Shown: one piece after another, positions 7,141 through 13,370 of the stretch
Layout: each line of letters starts with the position of its first letter
Numbering within the stretch: the first letter of the stretch is position 1
From: Prevotella sp. UBA1705
Lineage (GTDB): Bacteria; Bacteroidota; Bacteroidia; Bacteroidales; Bacteroidaceae
Length of the DNA stretch: 16,863 nucleotides
Direction: 5' to 3'
Assembly (NCBI GenBank): GCA_002317385.1
Contig: DCJH01000071.1
Span: 1-16,863, forward strand
Notes under the pieces: model-generated
Seen by the model: the letters and a program-made list of their open reading frames with translations, nothing else
Database searches by the model: none
What the model was told of the DNA's origin: nothing
Position numbers and translations under genes: made by a program

Positions 7141-7635
7141 ATGGATATCAACCAGAGAATGCAGGACGCATTTAATGCGCAAATCACAGAGGAGTTGTTC
7201 TCTTCTAACTTATATCTTCAGATGGCCTTCTGGTTCCGCAAGGAAGGCTGGATCGGCTTTGCCAAATGGATGGCACACCAGAGTGACGAGGAGAAAGGCC
7301 ACGCTATGGACATGGCCGACTTCGTGCTCAACCGCGGCGGAAAGGTAGAACTGCGCGCCGTTCCTTCGGTTCAGACCGAGTGGAAGAGCCCCAAAGACGT
7401 GTTCGAGAGCGCTATGGCTCACGAGAAGCACGTGTCTACGCTCATCAGCAAGCTCGCCGACGTGGCCGATGAAGAGAAAGACCGCGCCGCCTCCAACTTC
7501 TGCGGCAAGTATGTAGACGAGCAGGTGGAAGAGGAGAAGAGCCTCCGCGACATCCTGAACCTGTTCCGCCATCGCGAGGGTTCCACCATTCCGGCCATCG
7601 ACGACATCGTTGGCGGTCGTCCGCAGACCCACTAA
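7141..7635 (+). CDS. ftnA: Ferritin (non-haem iron-storage protein)
   Basis: The 164-residue length and four-helix pattern fit bacterial ferritin, which oxidises Fe(II) and stores Fe(III) in a 24-subunit cytoplasmic shell. The ferroxidase ligands are all visible: E18, then E51 and H54 within SDEEKGHAMDMADF, E95 in AHEKHVS, and E127, Q128 and E131 in YVDEQVEEEKSL. Residue 25 is the expected tyrosine. No haem-ligating methionine arrangement of bacterioferritin is evident. The gene has its own promoter just upstream and a strong terminator after it, so it is a single-gene unit placed between the AraC tandem pair and the UpxY-like gene. Bacteroidetes ferritins commonly respond to iron and oxygen stress; no binding site for such a regulator was recognised here. 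Confidence 0.95.
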   Translation: MDINQRMQDAFNAQITEELFSSNLYLQMAFWFRKEGWIGFAKWMAHQSDEEKGHAMDMADFVLNRGGKVELRAVPSVQTEWKSPKDVFESAMAHEKHVSTLISKLADVADEEKDRAASNFCGKYVDEQVEEEKSLRDILNLFRHREGSTIPAIDDIVGGRPQTH

Positions 7636-7670
7636 TCCGCTGTCCATCACCGGGCATCGTGACCCCTACA

Positions 7671-7703
7671 AGCCATATCCGCCGCGGTGGATATGGCTTT
7701 TTT
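7671..7703 (+). terminator. Rho-independent terminator after ferritin
   Basis: AGCCATATCC pairs perfectly with GGATATGGCT (10 bp) around an eight-base GC-rich loop and is followed by a T run. It lies 35 bases after the ferritin stop. Confidence 0.9.
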
Positions 7704-7836
7704 CATGATGGCTCGGGGCGAGATCGGTGGCTCGGCCACTCATTCTCACGGGTTCATCACGTGTTTTTCATGGTTTCCGGAGCCCCTTGAGACAGAGTTT
7801 TCATGTGGTTTGCTTGCTCCGCCCAATATTTATATA

Positions 7837-7844
7837 TACCTTTG
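7837..7844 (+). promoter_or_regulatory. Bacteroidetes -7 element for the UpxY-like gene
   Basis: TACCTTTG matches TAnnTTTG and lies 39 bases before the ATG at 7883, with a possible TTTG -33 at 7809-7812 (24-base spacing, slightly long). It lies inside the longer reading frame that starts at 7727, which supports 7883 as the real start. Confidence 0.65.
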
Positions 7845-7882
7845 CGCGGGTGAGACGACGGTCTCACGCTGACTCCAAACTG

Positions 7883-8911
7883 ATGGAAACGCTTCAAGCA
7901 AACAATTCCAAAGGCGAACAATGGTACGTGCTTTCGGCCAATTATAAGAAAGAAATCGCCGTGAGAGACGAGCTCATAGGGCTCGGCTTTCAGGCCTATG
8001 TGCCCATGCAGTATGAGCTGCTCAAGGTCAACGGCCAGCGCCAGCGCGTGTTGCGCCCTGCCATCCACGAGCTGGTCTTCGTCAAAGCCACCAAGGAAGA
8101 CCTGCTCGACTATAAGCATTCTTCCCGCCTCAATCCCTACATCTTTTTCCGAAGCATGCGCCTGGAGCAGGGCTGGAAGCCCATTGTGGTGCGCGAAGAC
8201 GACATGGAGAACTTCATGAAACTCACGCAGATGTCGGAGATTGGGCTCAAATATTTCAAGCCCGAAGAGCTCAGGCTCTCCAAAGGACAGAAGGTGCGCA
8301 TCATGGACGGCATCTTCAAGAACATTGTGGGCACCGTGCAGAAACTGCCTCACAAGCGCGGCGACTACCTCGTGGTGGAGATTCCGGGCGTGTCGGTGGT
8401 GGCCGCGAGCATCAAACCCGACTATGTGGAGCCCATCGGGAAGCACGTGGCGCGTTCTTCCGACGTGGAGGGCGACGTGCAACGCATGACGGAAATCGCC
8501 TGCAAACTGCTCTACGACCTGCCCGACGACATCGCCAACGAGACAGCCCGAAGCCTGCTCATCGGTGAGTTGCAGACCATCCGCATGGCGCTCGAAGGCT
8601 GCAAAACATTCATGCCCGCCGACAAAGCGAGCTACGCCTTGGCCCATTTCCTCGCCGCCAAGGCCCTTGCCGAAGACGAGTCTGTAGCCGCTCCCCATCT
8701 CGCCACGCTCCTCTCGGTGGCTCCCCGCCTGCGCAGCGTGAGCCTGTTGCGCCTCCGTGCCAGCCTCTACCTCAGCCTTTGTGCCTCCGACGAAGCCTCT
8801 ACCCATTTTGTCGCAGACACCATTTCCCATTGGTCGCCCACCTCCTTCACCGAAGCCCAGAAGAAAATCCTCTCCGAGAAGCGTTCTGCCGAGAAGCGTT
8901 TCCGCCCGTAG
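7883..8911 (+). CDS. UpxY/NusG-like transcription antiterminator (orphan)
   Basis: From the ATG at 7883 the product has 342 residues. It begins with a NusG N-terminal domain (QWYVLSANYKKEIAVRDELI, then GFQAYVPM) and has a KOW motif near 131-165 (KGQKVRIMDGIFKNIVGTVQ). A C-terminal, mostly helical extension of ~170 residues follows, longer than NusG. UpxY-type proteins of Bacteroides bind RNA polymerase at the start of capsular polysaccharide operons and prevent premature termination. Here no polysaccharide gene follows: the next 250 bases are non-coding and lead into the inverted duplicate. The frame extends upstream to an ATG at 7727, but that region overlaps the promoter and lacks NusG homology, so the shorter start is chosen. 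It could act in trans on a distant capsule locus. Confidence 0.85.
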   Translation: METLQANNSKGEQWYVLSANYKKEIAVRDELIGLGFQAYVPMQYELLKVNGQRQRVLRPAIHELVFVKATKEDLLDYKHSSRLNPYIFFRSMRLEQGWKPIVVREDDMENFMKLTQMSEIGLKYFKPEELRLSKGQKVRIMDGIFKNIVGTVQKLPHKRGDYLVVEIPGVSVVAASIKPDYVEPIGKHVARSSDVEGDVQRMTEIACKLLYDLPDDIANETARSLLIGELQTIRMALEGCKTFMPADKASYALAHFLAAKALAEDESVAAPHLATLLSVAPRLRSVSLLRLRASLYLSLCASDEASTHFVADTISHWSPTSFTEAQKKILSEKRSAEKRFRP

Positions 8912-9160
8912 CCGCTCCCACCTTATTATATATAGCCCTCGAAAATCTTACCACGGAGCCAATTTTCAACATATCCTTTCCCCATATCAAATGCTGTAAT
9001 AACCCTCGCTCTGTAGGGACAAGCCCCGTGCATGTCCGCACCGCCGCATGGCCTACCAACACTTTTCATCATCCCTCCTTCCCCTTTTCAATCAAAGGCA
9101 TAATCCTCTATCTATCAATCAAATGCCCTGACACCGCCCCACCCCCATATTCCCCCTCTT
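8912..9160. other. Intergenic region after the UpxY-like gene
   Basis: No gene or clear terminator was found. At 9017-9037 a decayed palindrome (GGACAAGC paired with GCATGTCC, one mismatch) sits in a TGTAGGGAC...GTCCGCAC context that resembles dispersed palindromic repeats seen in other Bacteroidetes intergenic regions; that likeness is from memory. The region is rich in C and T on the plus strand. Confidence 0.4.
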
Positions 9161-9166
9161 GCCATA

Positions 9167-9240
9167 AGGTACTAATCCCCTCGCCTTTAGGTATTAATCG
9201 CAAGACGTTTAGGTACTAATCTCCCGGCGATTACTACCTT
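9167..9240. repeat. 22-bp tandem array (right copy)
   Basis: Half-sites ending in AATC fall at 9177, 9199 and 9221, an exact 22-base period, on the strand opposite to the array at 3671-3753. The leading half-site here is GGTAGTAATC, one base off the palindrome of the left copy. Confidence 0.8.
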
Positions 9241-9398
9241 ATTCCGACAGACGTTCTATCTCGCTGATTATCAACGCCTATCATTCCCTACAGTTTTCTC
9301 CATCATTAGTACGAAGCTAATCATTCCTCACCCGTTTTCTCCATAGAGGAATGACGATTGTTCTGTGGAGATATGAGCGGAGCATATCCCTACTGGAC

Positions 9399-9437
9399 AA
9401 AAAAAGAAATGCCCCGATTCCGTGCGGGAATCGGGGC
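9399..9437 (-). terminator. Rho-independent terminator (minus strand) downstream of the phosphatase operon
   Basis: A perfect 11-bp stem (GCCCCGATTCC with GGAATCGGGGC, 9411-9437) has a five-base loop and is followed on the minus strand by a run of T. It is the relic partner of the cupin terminator. It is the first strong terminator reached by minus-strand transcripts that pass the histidine phosphatase stop at 9762. Confidence 0.8.
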
Positions 9438-9446
9438 AAAGGGATA

Positions 9447-9555
9447 GCCTATTCCTCGTCCCAGAGGTTGGGGCCATGCTCCCATACGTCATCTGCCACG
9501 TCGCTCTCCTTACCCAACTGGGTAGAGGTGCCTCTTCATTATTCACGGGCTGATT
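9447..9555 (-). pseudogene. Truncated, frameshifted copy of the small acidic peptide gene
   Basis: On the minus strand this matches the 3' part of the gene at 2751-2933, including the WDEE-stop end. The N-terminal half is absent, and seven bases replace eight after GTGAATAAT, which shifts the frame. It cannot encode the peptide. Confidence 0.8.
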
Positions 9556-9704
9556 CTTTGTTTTCAGATACCACAGTTATAGATGGCAGCCCTTATGAGA
9601 TGACTCATCGATGGGATATCATGACAGATAGGAATCGAGAAGTGGAAAGAATCACCCCATATATAGATGCTTTTAGGAAATGCCTGAACCTGGGAAAAAC
9701 GTAG
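9552..9704 (+). pseudogene. Decayed C-terminal gene fragment (right copy)
   Basis: About 50 codons (core DGSPYEMTHRWDIMTDRNRE, then RITPYIDAF) end in TAG at 9702-9704, the same stop position as in the left copy at 260-415. Upstream the frame runs antisense through the peptide pseudogene, so it has no genuine N-terminus. Family not recognised. Confidence 0.45.
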
Positions 9705-9761
9705 TTCGCAGTGTTTGGATGTCCAATGGGTGTATGGAAAACGATGGTGATGTCGGGCGAG

Positions 9762-11051
9762 CTACCGGATATTATCGTAGGCACGGAGGGCTTCGAGAAA
9801 GCGGGTGTTGACGTCTTCGAGCGTGTAGAGGTCGTCGGCATTGGAGTGGAGCCCCTTGAGACGCAGCGGGAAGACCTGTGGGGTATGCTGCAGGTCGAGT
9901 AGAGGCATTTGGCGCAACTGGTCGGTGGACTGGTAGACGAGGTTGATAGCCACAAACGTCTTGCCGCTTTGGTCGACCCATTTCTCAAAGACAAGCTTGG
10001 AACCGATTGGGGTTTTCTTCTCGATGGAATGGGGCAGAGAATAGTCTGCCACGCCGAGAGCTGCGTCTACACTGGCAATATTGGAATCGTGACCGCAGAG
10101 GAAGGTGAACTTGCGACCTTTGGAGTTCAGTTCGTCGAACATATATTGCAGTAGCGGATGGGCTACATTCACGGCCACGATGGGTGCGGTGAAGAGCACA
10201 TCGCCATACACATCTTTCACCTTGGCTATCTTGGTCCAGTCGTTGCGGCTCATGGTATGACCGAAGCCTGCCTTCAGCGTGTCGGGTTCCTCATAGTATT
10301 GGAGGATGAAGGCGTCACTGGCCGAGTTGGCATTTTTCAGTGAACCTTTCATACTGGGCTCCTTATAGAGTTCAAGTGCAATCTGTGTGTCGTCGAAGCT
10401 GAGGTCTCTCACCTCCCCGCTCTTGTAGTATTTGCTCTGCTTCATGTCGAGTACATCTGCGATGAGTCGGTAGCTTTCGCTTAGACTCTCGCATACACCT
10501 TTCAGCCCCTTTGTACCTCCCATAGCGTTGATCTGGCGCATGGCCTCGGTGCGGAAAGCCTCACTTAGCTTAGTAATCTGTGGGTGGAATACCGGGTCCA
10601 TCTTCGAAGGGACATACCGGTGATAGACCCTCAGATTGGCTACTGGCATGAATGCGCCCGAGAAATATTGGGCTGTGGCTATGCAGCGCTGCATGGAGTT
10701 GGCATAAAGGTTCACCTCATCGACTGTGGGCACATAGTTGTCGGTGAAAAGTCCGGCTTCGACGGTCCATTTTCTGAAGAACTGTCCCATCTGCGTTTCG
10801 AGCACTCCGCCGCGCAAGGTCAGTTCGCTGGCGGCCGAGGACCAAGGTGTCCACGTGTGGGGAGTCATCTTGCTGAGGGCAGAACCATTGGTGGAGAGGG
10901 GCGAACGGATGTTGTGGCGGGAAAGCACGACCACCTCTCGGAGTTGATATCTGGATTTGAACTGCGGTGAACGCTGGAGCTGTGCCCACGAGAGGGCGGG
11001 ACAGAGCAGTGACAATGCCAATAGTGATAGTATCGATTTTAGTGTTTTCAT
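9762..11051 (-). CDS. Periplasmic histidine acid phosphatase, glucose-1-phosphatase (Agp)-like
   Basis: From the ATG at 11051 the product has 429 residues with a signal peptide (LLALSLLCPALSWAQ, cleavage after A23), so it is exported. It belongs to branch 2 of the histidine phosphatase superfamily (AppA phytase, Agp). The N-terminal catalytic motif is RHNIRSP, with nucleophile H46, and the distal motif is GHDSNIAS, with H321 and proton donor D322. The RHN form (rather than RHG), TLRGGVLE, YANSMQRCIATAQ, DAFILQYYE and GHDSNIAS resemble E. coli glucose-1-phosphatase more than phytases. It would release phosphate from sugar phosphates, perhaps also phytate. It follows the porin gene by 118 bases on the same strand. 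A longer frame starting at 11198 overlaps the porin gene and is rejected because the signal peptide begins at 11051. Confidence 0.9.
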   Translation of the reverse strand: MKTLKSILSLLALSLLCPALSWAQLQRSPQFKSRYQLREVVVLSRHNIRSPLSTNGSALSKMTPHTWTPWSSAASELTLRGGVLETQMGQFFRKWTVEAGLFTDNYVPTVDEVNLYANSMQRCIATAQYFSGAFMPVANLRVYHRYVPSKMDPVFHPQITKLSEAFRTEAMRQINAMGGTKGLKGVCESLSESYRLIADVLDMKQSKYYKSGEVRDLSFDDTQIALELYKEPSMKGSLKNANSASDAFILQYYEEPDTLKAGFGHTMSRNDWTKIAKVKDVYGDVLFTAPIVAVNVAHPLLQYMFDELNSKGRKFTFLCGHDSNIASVDAALGVADYSLPHSIEKKTPIGSKLVFEKWVDQSGKTFVAINLVYQSTDQLRQMPLLDLQHTPQVFPLRLKGLHSNADDLYTLEDVNTRFLEALRAYDNIR

Positions 11052-11104
11052 TGTTGGGGTTGTTAGGGTTAGGAAAATAAATAGAATGGATGGATGAATT
11101 CTTT

Positions 11105-11148
11105 CACCCCCTCCCGATCCCTGCGCCAATGAGGTGCGGGAAGGGGTG
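11105..11148. other. GC-rich hairpin between porin and phosphatase genes
   Basis: Arms 11105-11116 and 11137-11148 pair at 11 of 12 positions around a 20-base loop. No T-tract follows on either strand, so a full terminator is unlikely. Within an operon it could protect the upstream porin mRNA or lower downstream expression. Confidence 0.5.
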
Positions 11149-11169
11149 GATGTGAAGGAAGATAGCGGG

Positions 11170-12321
11170 TTAGAACTTGATTTGGAGACGAGTTTCAAGT
11201 ACAGAGAACGTATTGTCGTTGAAAGCCTGGTTTTCTGTGGCCCGGCTGATAGAGCCGCGGACGCGCCAGATCATATATTTGTTGAGGTAATAGTTGAAGG
11301 TGAGCGACCAGTCGTTGACCGTACCGCCAAGTATTCCGGCCTTCCGGTCGGTGAGGGTCGAGTAGTTGTAGGCGGCCACGAGCTCCATGGCTCCTGGGTC
11401 GGGCGTGGCGATTCCGGCATCAGAGCGGGTGTAGGTGTAGCCTTTGCCCTTGACCAGGAAGCGCAGATTGCCGTAGGCTCCCCAGGCATGGAATTTGGGC
11501 AGGGCCTTCTCGCGGGTCACGTCCACATAGTAGTATTGTGCCTCGACGCCGAGATTGCCGAGGGCAGCGGTCAGCTCTGGCGTGAATTTCCAGAGAGCCT
11601 TGGCATCGGCGATGGTGGCGCTCTGGATGCTCACCTTGGCAATGCGGGTGGGGAAAGAGGCGCGCAGTGTATAGGACTTGTGGTTGAGCTGCTCTTTGTC
11701 GTTGTAGCGTGGCGACTCATAACCACCACTGATTCCCACGTGGAGTATCTTGCCACGTTCGGTGAGAGGATGGTAGACGAGTCGGGAGAGCACGCCCCAA
11801 GCCTCATTGCCAATCTTGTCGGTAGAGTTTTTCATAGCATCGTTCTCGGCAAACACCGACGCGGTGGCGTGGAACAGCTCGCCAGAGTGCTTGAACATGG
11901 CTCCGAGCAGGCGATTGTTGAAGAAGGCTTGGTTGGCTTCAGGCTCCTCCATGGAGATCTTGAAACTGGAGGAGGTGGCGCTCTGCAATCCAAACTGATG
12001 GACGAAATAGCCTACGCGGACCAGGTTTTCGCTGTCAAAGTTATAGTCAATGTTAATGTCTTTGAGCGAAAGTTTCTGTCGGGCATAGCCGATATCCACC
12101 TTGGCCTTCCACTTGCCGTAGGTGGCACAGAGCCCTATGCGGGCGTCGGGTATGGCCACTCCACTGTTGAGTTTGTTGTTCAGGTCCTTGTCGGTGCTGT
12201 GCATCACTCCTGCATCCATGAGGATGCGGCCCGACAGTTTGGTTTCAAGTTTGGGTTCGTTCTGGGCAAAAAGTCCTATGCAGACCGTCAATACATAGGC
12301 GGTCATCATTATTTTTTTCAT
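11170..12321 (-). CDS. Outer-membrane porin, OprO/OprP-like
   Basis: The 383-residue product has a signal peptide (MKKIMMTAYVLTVCIGLFAQ) and then many alternating beta strands, ending in FSVLETRLQIKF, whose terminal aromatic residue is typical of outer-membrane barrels. The pattern of KLSGRILMDAG, the repeated aromatic strands and SLTFNYYLNKYMIWRVRGS matches the phosphate-selective porin family (OprO/OprP). Family members admit phosphate or polyphosphate through basic-residue channels; the specificity here is not shown. It lies between a class A acid phosphatase gene upstream and a histidine acid phosphatase downstream, with gaps of 112 and 118 bases on the same strand, which supports a role in phosphate or phospho-ester uptake. 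No separate promoter was seen in either gap. Confidence 0.8.
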   Translation of the reverse strand: MKKIMMTAYVLTVCIGLFAQNEPKLETKLSGRILMDAGVMHSTDKDLNNKLNSGVAIPDARIGLCATYGKWKAKVDIGYARQKLSLKDINIDYNFDSENLVRVGYFVHQFGLQSATSSSFKISMEEPEANQAFFNNRLLGAMFKHSGELFHATASVFAENDAMKNSTDKIGNEAWGVLSRLVYHPLTERGKILHVGISGGYESPRYNDKEQLNHKSYTLRASFPTRIAKVSIQSATIADAKALWKFTPELTAALGNLGVEAQYYYVDVTREKALPKFHAWGAYGNLRFLVKGKGYTYTRSDAGIATPDPGAMELVAAYNYSTLTDRKAGILGGTVNDWSLTFNYYLNKYMIWRVRGSISRATENQAFNDNTFSVLETRLQIKF

Positions 12322-12395
12322 AAAGAAGTGGTTAATTTAGTTTTAGTTTCGCATTGGTGATAGGATGGGGTGTTTCCTTTTGGTATTCGAGCAGA

Positions 12396-12410
12396 AGCAT
12401 CCGGGATGCT
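12396..12410. other. Small hairpin between acid phosphatase and porin genes
   Basis: AGCATC pairs with GATGCT around a three-base loop. No T-tract follows on the minus strand. Its role, if any, could be mRNA processing within the operon. Confidence 0.3.
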
Positions 12411-12433
12411 CCCATCGATAGGATAGATATGGG

Positions 12434-13225
12434 TTAGTTGCTGGCCTTGAAGGTGCTCTTGCCCACTTTGCCGGCTTTTACGAGACGGGCAAACTCCTTC
12501 TTGGCCTTGTCCATCTGTGCCTGGAAAGCCGGTTCGGCATGCAGGCGTGCCACTACGGCGGCACTCACCAGGCGGGCAGCGTCCACGTCGCTCTGCCAAT
12601 GGTATCCGCAAATCACGCGGCTCTGTCCCATCTCGTAGCCCCGTTTCAGAATTTCGTTCTGACGGTCGATATTGATTTCAGAGAGAACCAGTGCCGTGGC
12701 CCATCCGATGGCAGTATGACCGGAGGGGTAGGATCCGTTGGTGGAGAGTTCCTTCTGCTGTTCGGGGTTGCAGGTGTCCTCCTGATAGAAGGCAAAGGGT
12801 CGTATGCGCATGTAGTGGTTTTTGGCGCCACGGGTGGAGAGGTCGCCAGCATCCTCACGGATATTGAGCACGAGCTTGTAGATTTCAGGGGTGGTCTCCT
12901 TGCTGATGGTGATGCCAAAGGCCTCGGAGAAAGCTTGGGGCACACCGTCTCCACCTACGCGAGCGTCGGCCACAGCCTGGTCGCCGCGTTCGGTGTTGCG
13001 CTGCATCTTGCCCCATTGATATTGTGCTTCATCATAAAGAAACTGTACGCTTCCCGGCTGGGGCGGTGCAGGCAGCAGGTCGAGCGAACTGGCTTGCTGA
13101 CCGTCTTGCAGGAAATAGAGGTTGGGTTTGGTGCGCACGTCTTTCACGGGCGTGGCTGTCTGTGCGAAGGTCGATACTGAGATGAGCGTCAGCAGGGCAA
13201 CAATCAGGTTTTTCTTTTTCATCAT
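12434..13225 (-). CDS. phoN: Class A non-specific acid phosphatase (PAP2 superfamily)
   Basis: From the MMKKK start at 13225 the product has 263 residues, with signal peptide LIVALLTLISVSTFAQ cleaved after A21. The three-part PAP2 signature is complete: K135 with R142-P143 (KNHYMRIRP), the PSGHT block with H170 (GSYPSGHTAIGW), and SRVICGYHWQSD with S202, R203, nucleophile H209 and D213. This layout and length match secreted class A bacterial acid phosphatases such as PhoN/PhoC, which hydrolyse many organic phosphomonoesters in the periplasm. The frame continues 27 codons further upstream to an ATG at 13306, but that stretch crosses the promoter-like element at 13270-13277 and precedes the signal peptide, so it is not used. 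It is the first gene of the putative phosphatase-porin-phosphatase operon. Confidence 0.92.
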   Translation of the reverse strand: MMKKKNLIVALLTLISVSTFAQTATPVKDVRTKPNLYFLQDGQQASSLDLLPAPPQPGSVQFLYDEAQYQWGKMQRNTERGDQAVADARVGGDGVPQAFSEAFGITISKETTPEIYKLVLNIREDAGDLSTRGAKNHYMRIRPFAFYQEDTCNPEQQKELSTNGSYPSGHTAIGWATALVLSEINIDRQNEILKRGYEMGQSRVICGYHWQSDVDAARLVSAAVVARLHAEPAFQAQMDKAKKEFARLVKAGKVGKSTFKASN

Positions 13226-13269
13226 TTTGATTTTTAATGGTTTGTGTTTAGTTGGTGATTTGACTGCTG

Positions 13270-13277
13270 CAAAATTA
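13270..13277 (-). promoter_or_regulatory. Bacteroidetes -7 element for the phosphatase operon
   Basis: On the minus strand TAATTTTG matches TAnnTTTG, 45 bases before the start at 13225. The sensor terminator ends ~20 bases upstream, so the promoter is tightly packed behind it. Confidence 0.6.
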
Positions 13278-13295
13278 GGATAAACGTTGCAAAAT

Positions 13296-13342
13296 AAAAG
13301 TTGCATCCTGTTATTTCCGGGGAATAAGCAGATGCAACTTTT
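13296..13342 (-). terminator. Rho-independent terminator after the sensor gene
   Basis: A perfect 12-bp outer stem (13296-13307 with 13331-13342) with further partial pairing inside is followed by a T-rich stretch on the minus strand. A T run is also present on the plus side, so it could work in both directions. It separates the sensor from the phosphatase operon. Confidence 0.85.
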
Positions 13343-13370
13343 TGGAATCCATTGACTTTCAGGAGTTTTC

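Larger units (their letters stand above)
9161..9716. repeat. Condensed inverted copy of left-region segments C, B and A
   Basis: Read on the minus strand this 556-base region is segment A (partner of 253-412), segment B (partner of 2826-2944) and segment C (partner of 3473-3757), joined without the 2.4 kb and 0.5 kb that separate them on the left. Both fusion points fall at short similar sequences in the left copy, which fits deletion within a once longer inverted duplicate. Identity is roughly 85-94% by eye depending on the segment. Confidence 0.9.

Noticed and set aside
7727..7882. Upstream extension of the UpxY-like gene
   Set aside because: It spans the promoter-like TACCTTTG and shows no NusG-like sequence before 7883.
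253..9716. Insertion sequence or composite transposon bounded by the inverted repeats
   Set aside because: No transposase or integrase is present between or beside the repeats and no flanking target duplication was found.
11134..12360. 408-codon plus-strand frame opposite the porin gene
   Set aside because: The minus-strand product has a signal peptide and barrel pattern; the plus frame resembles nothing and is a codon-bias shadow.
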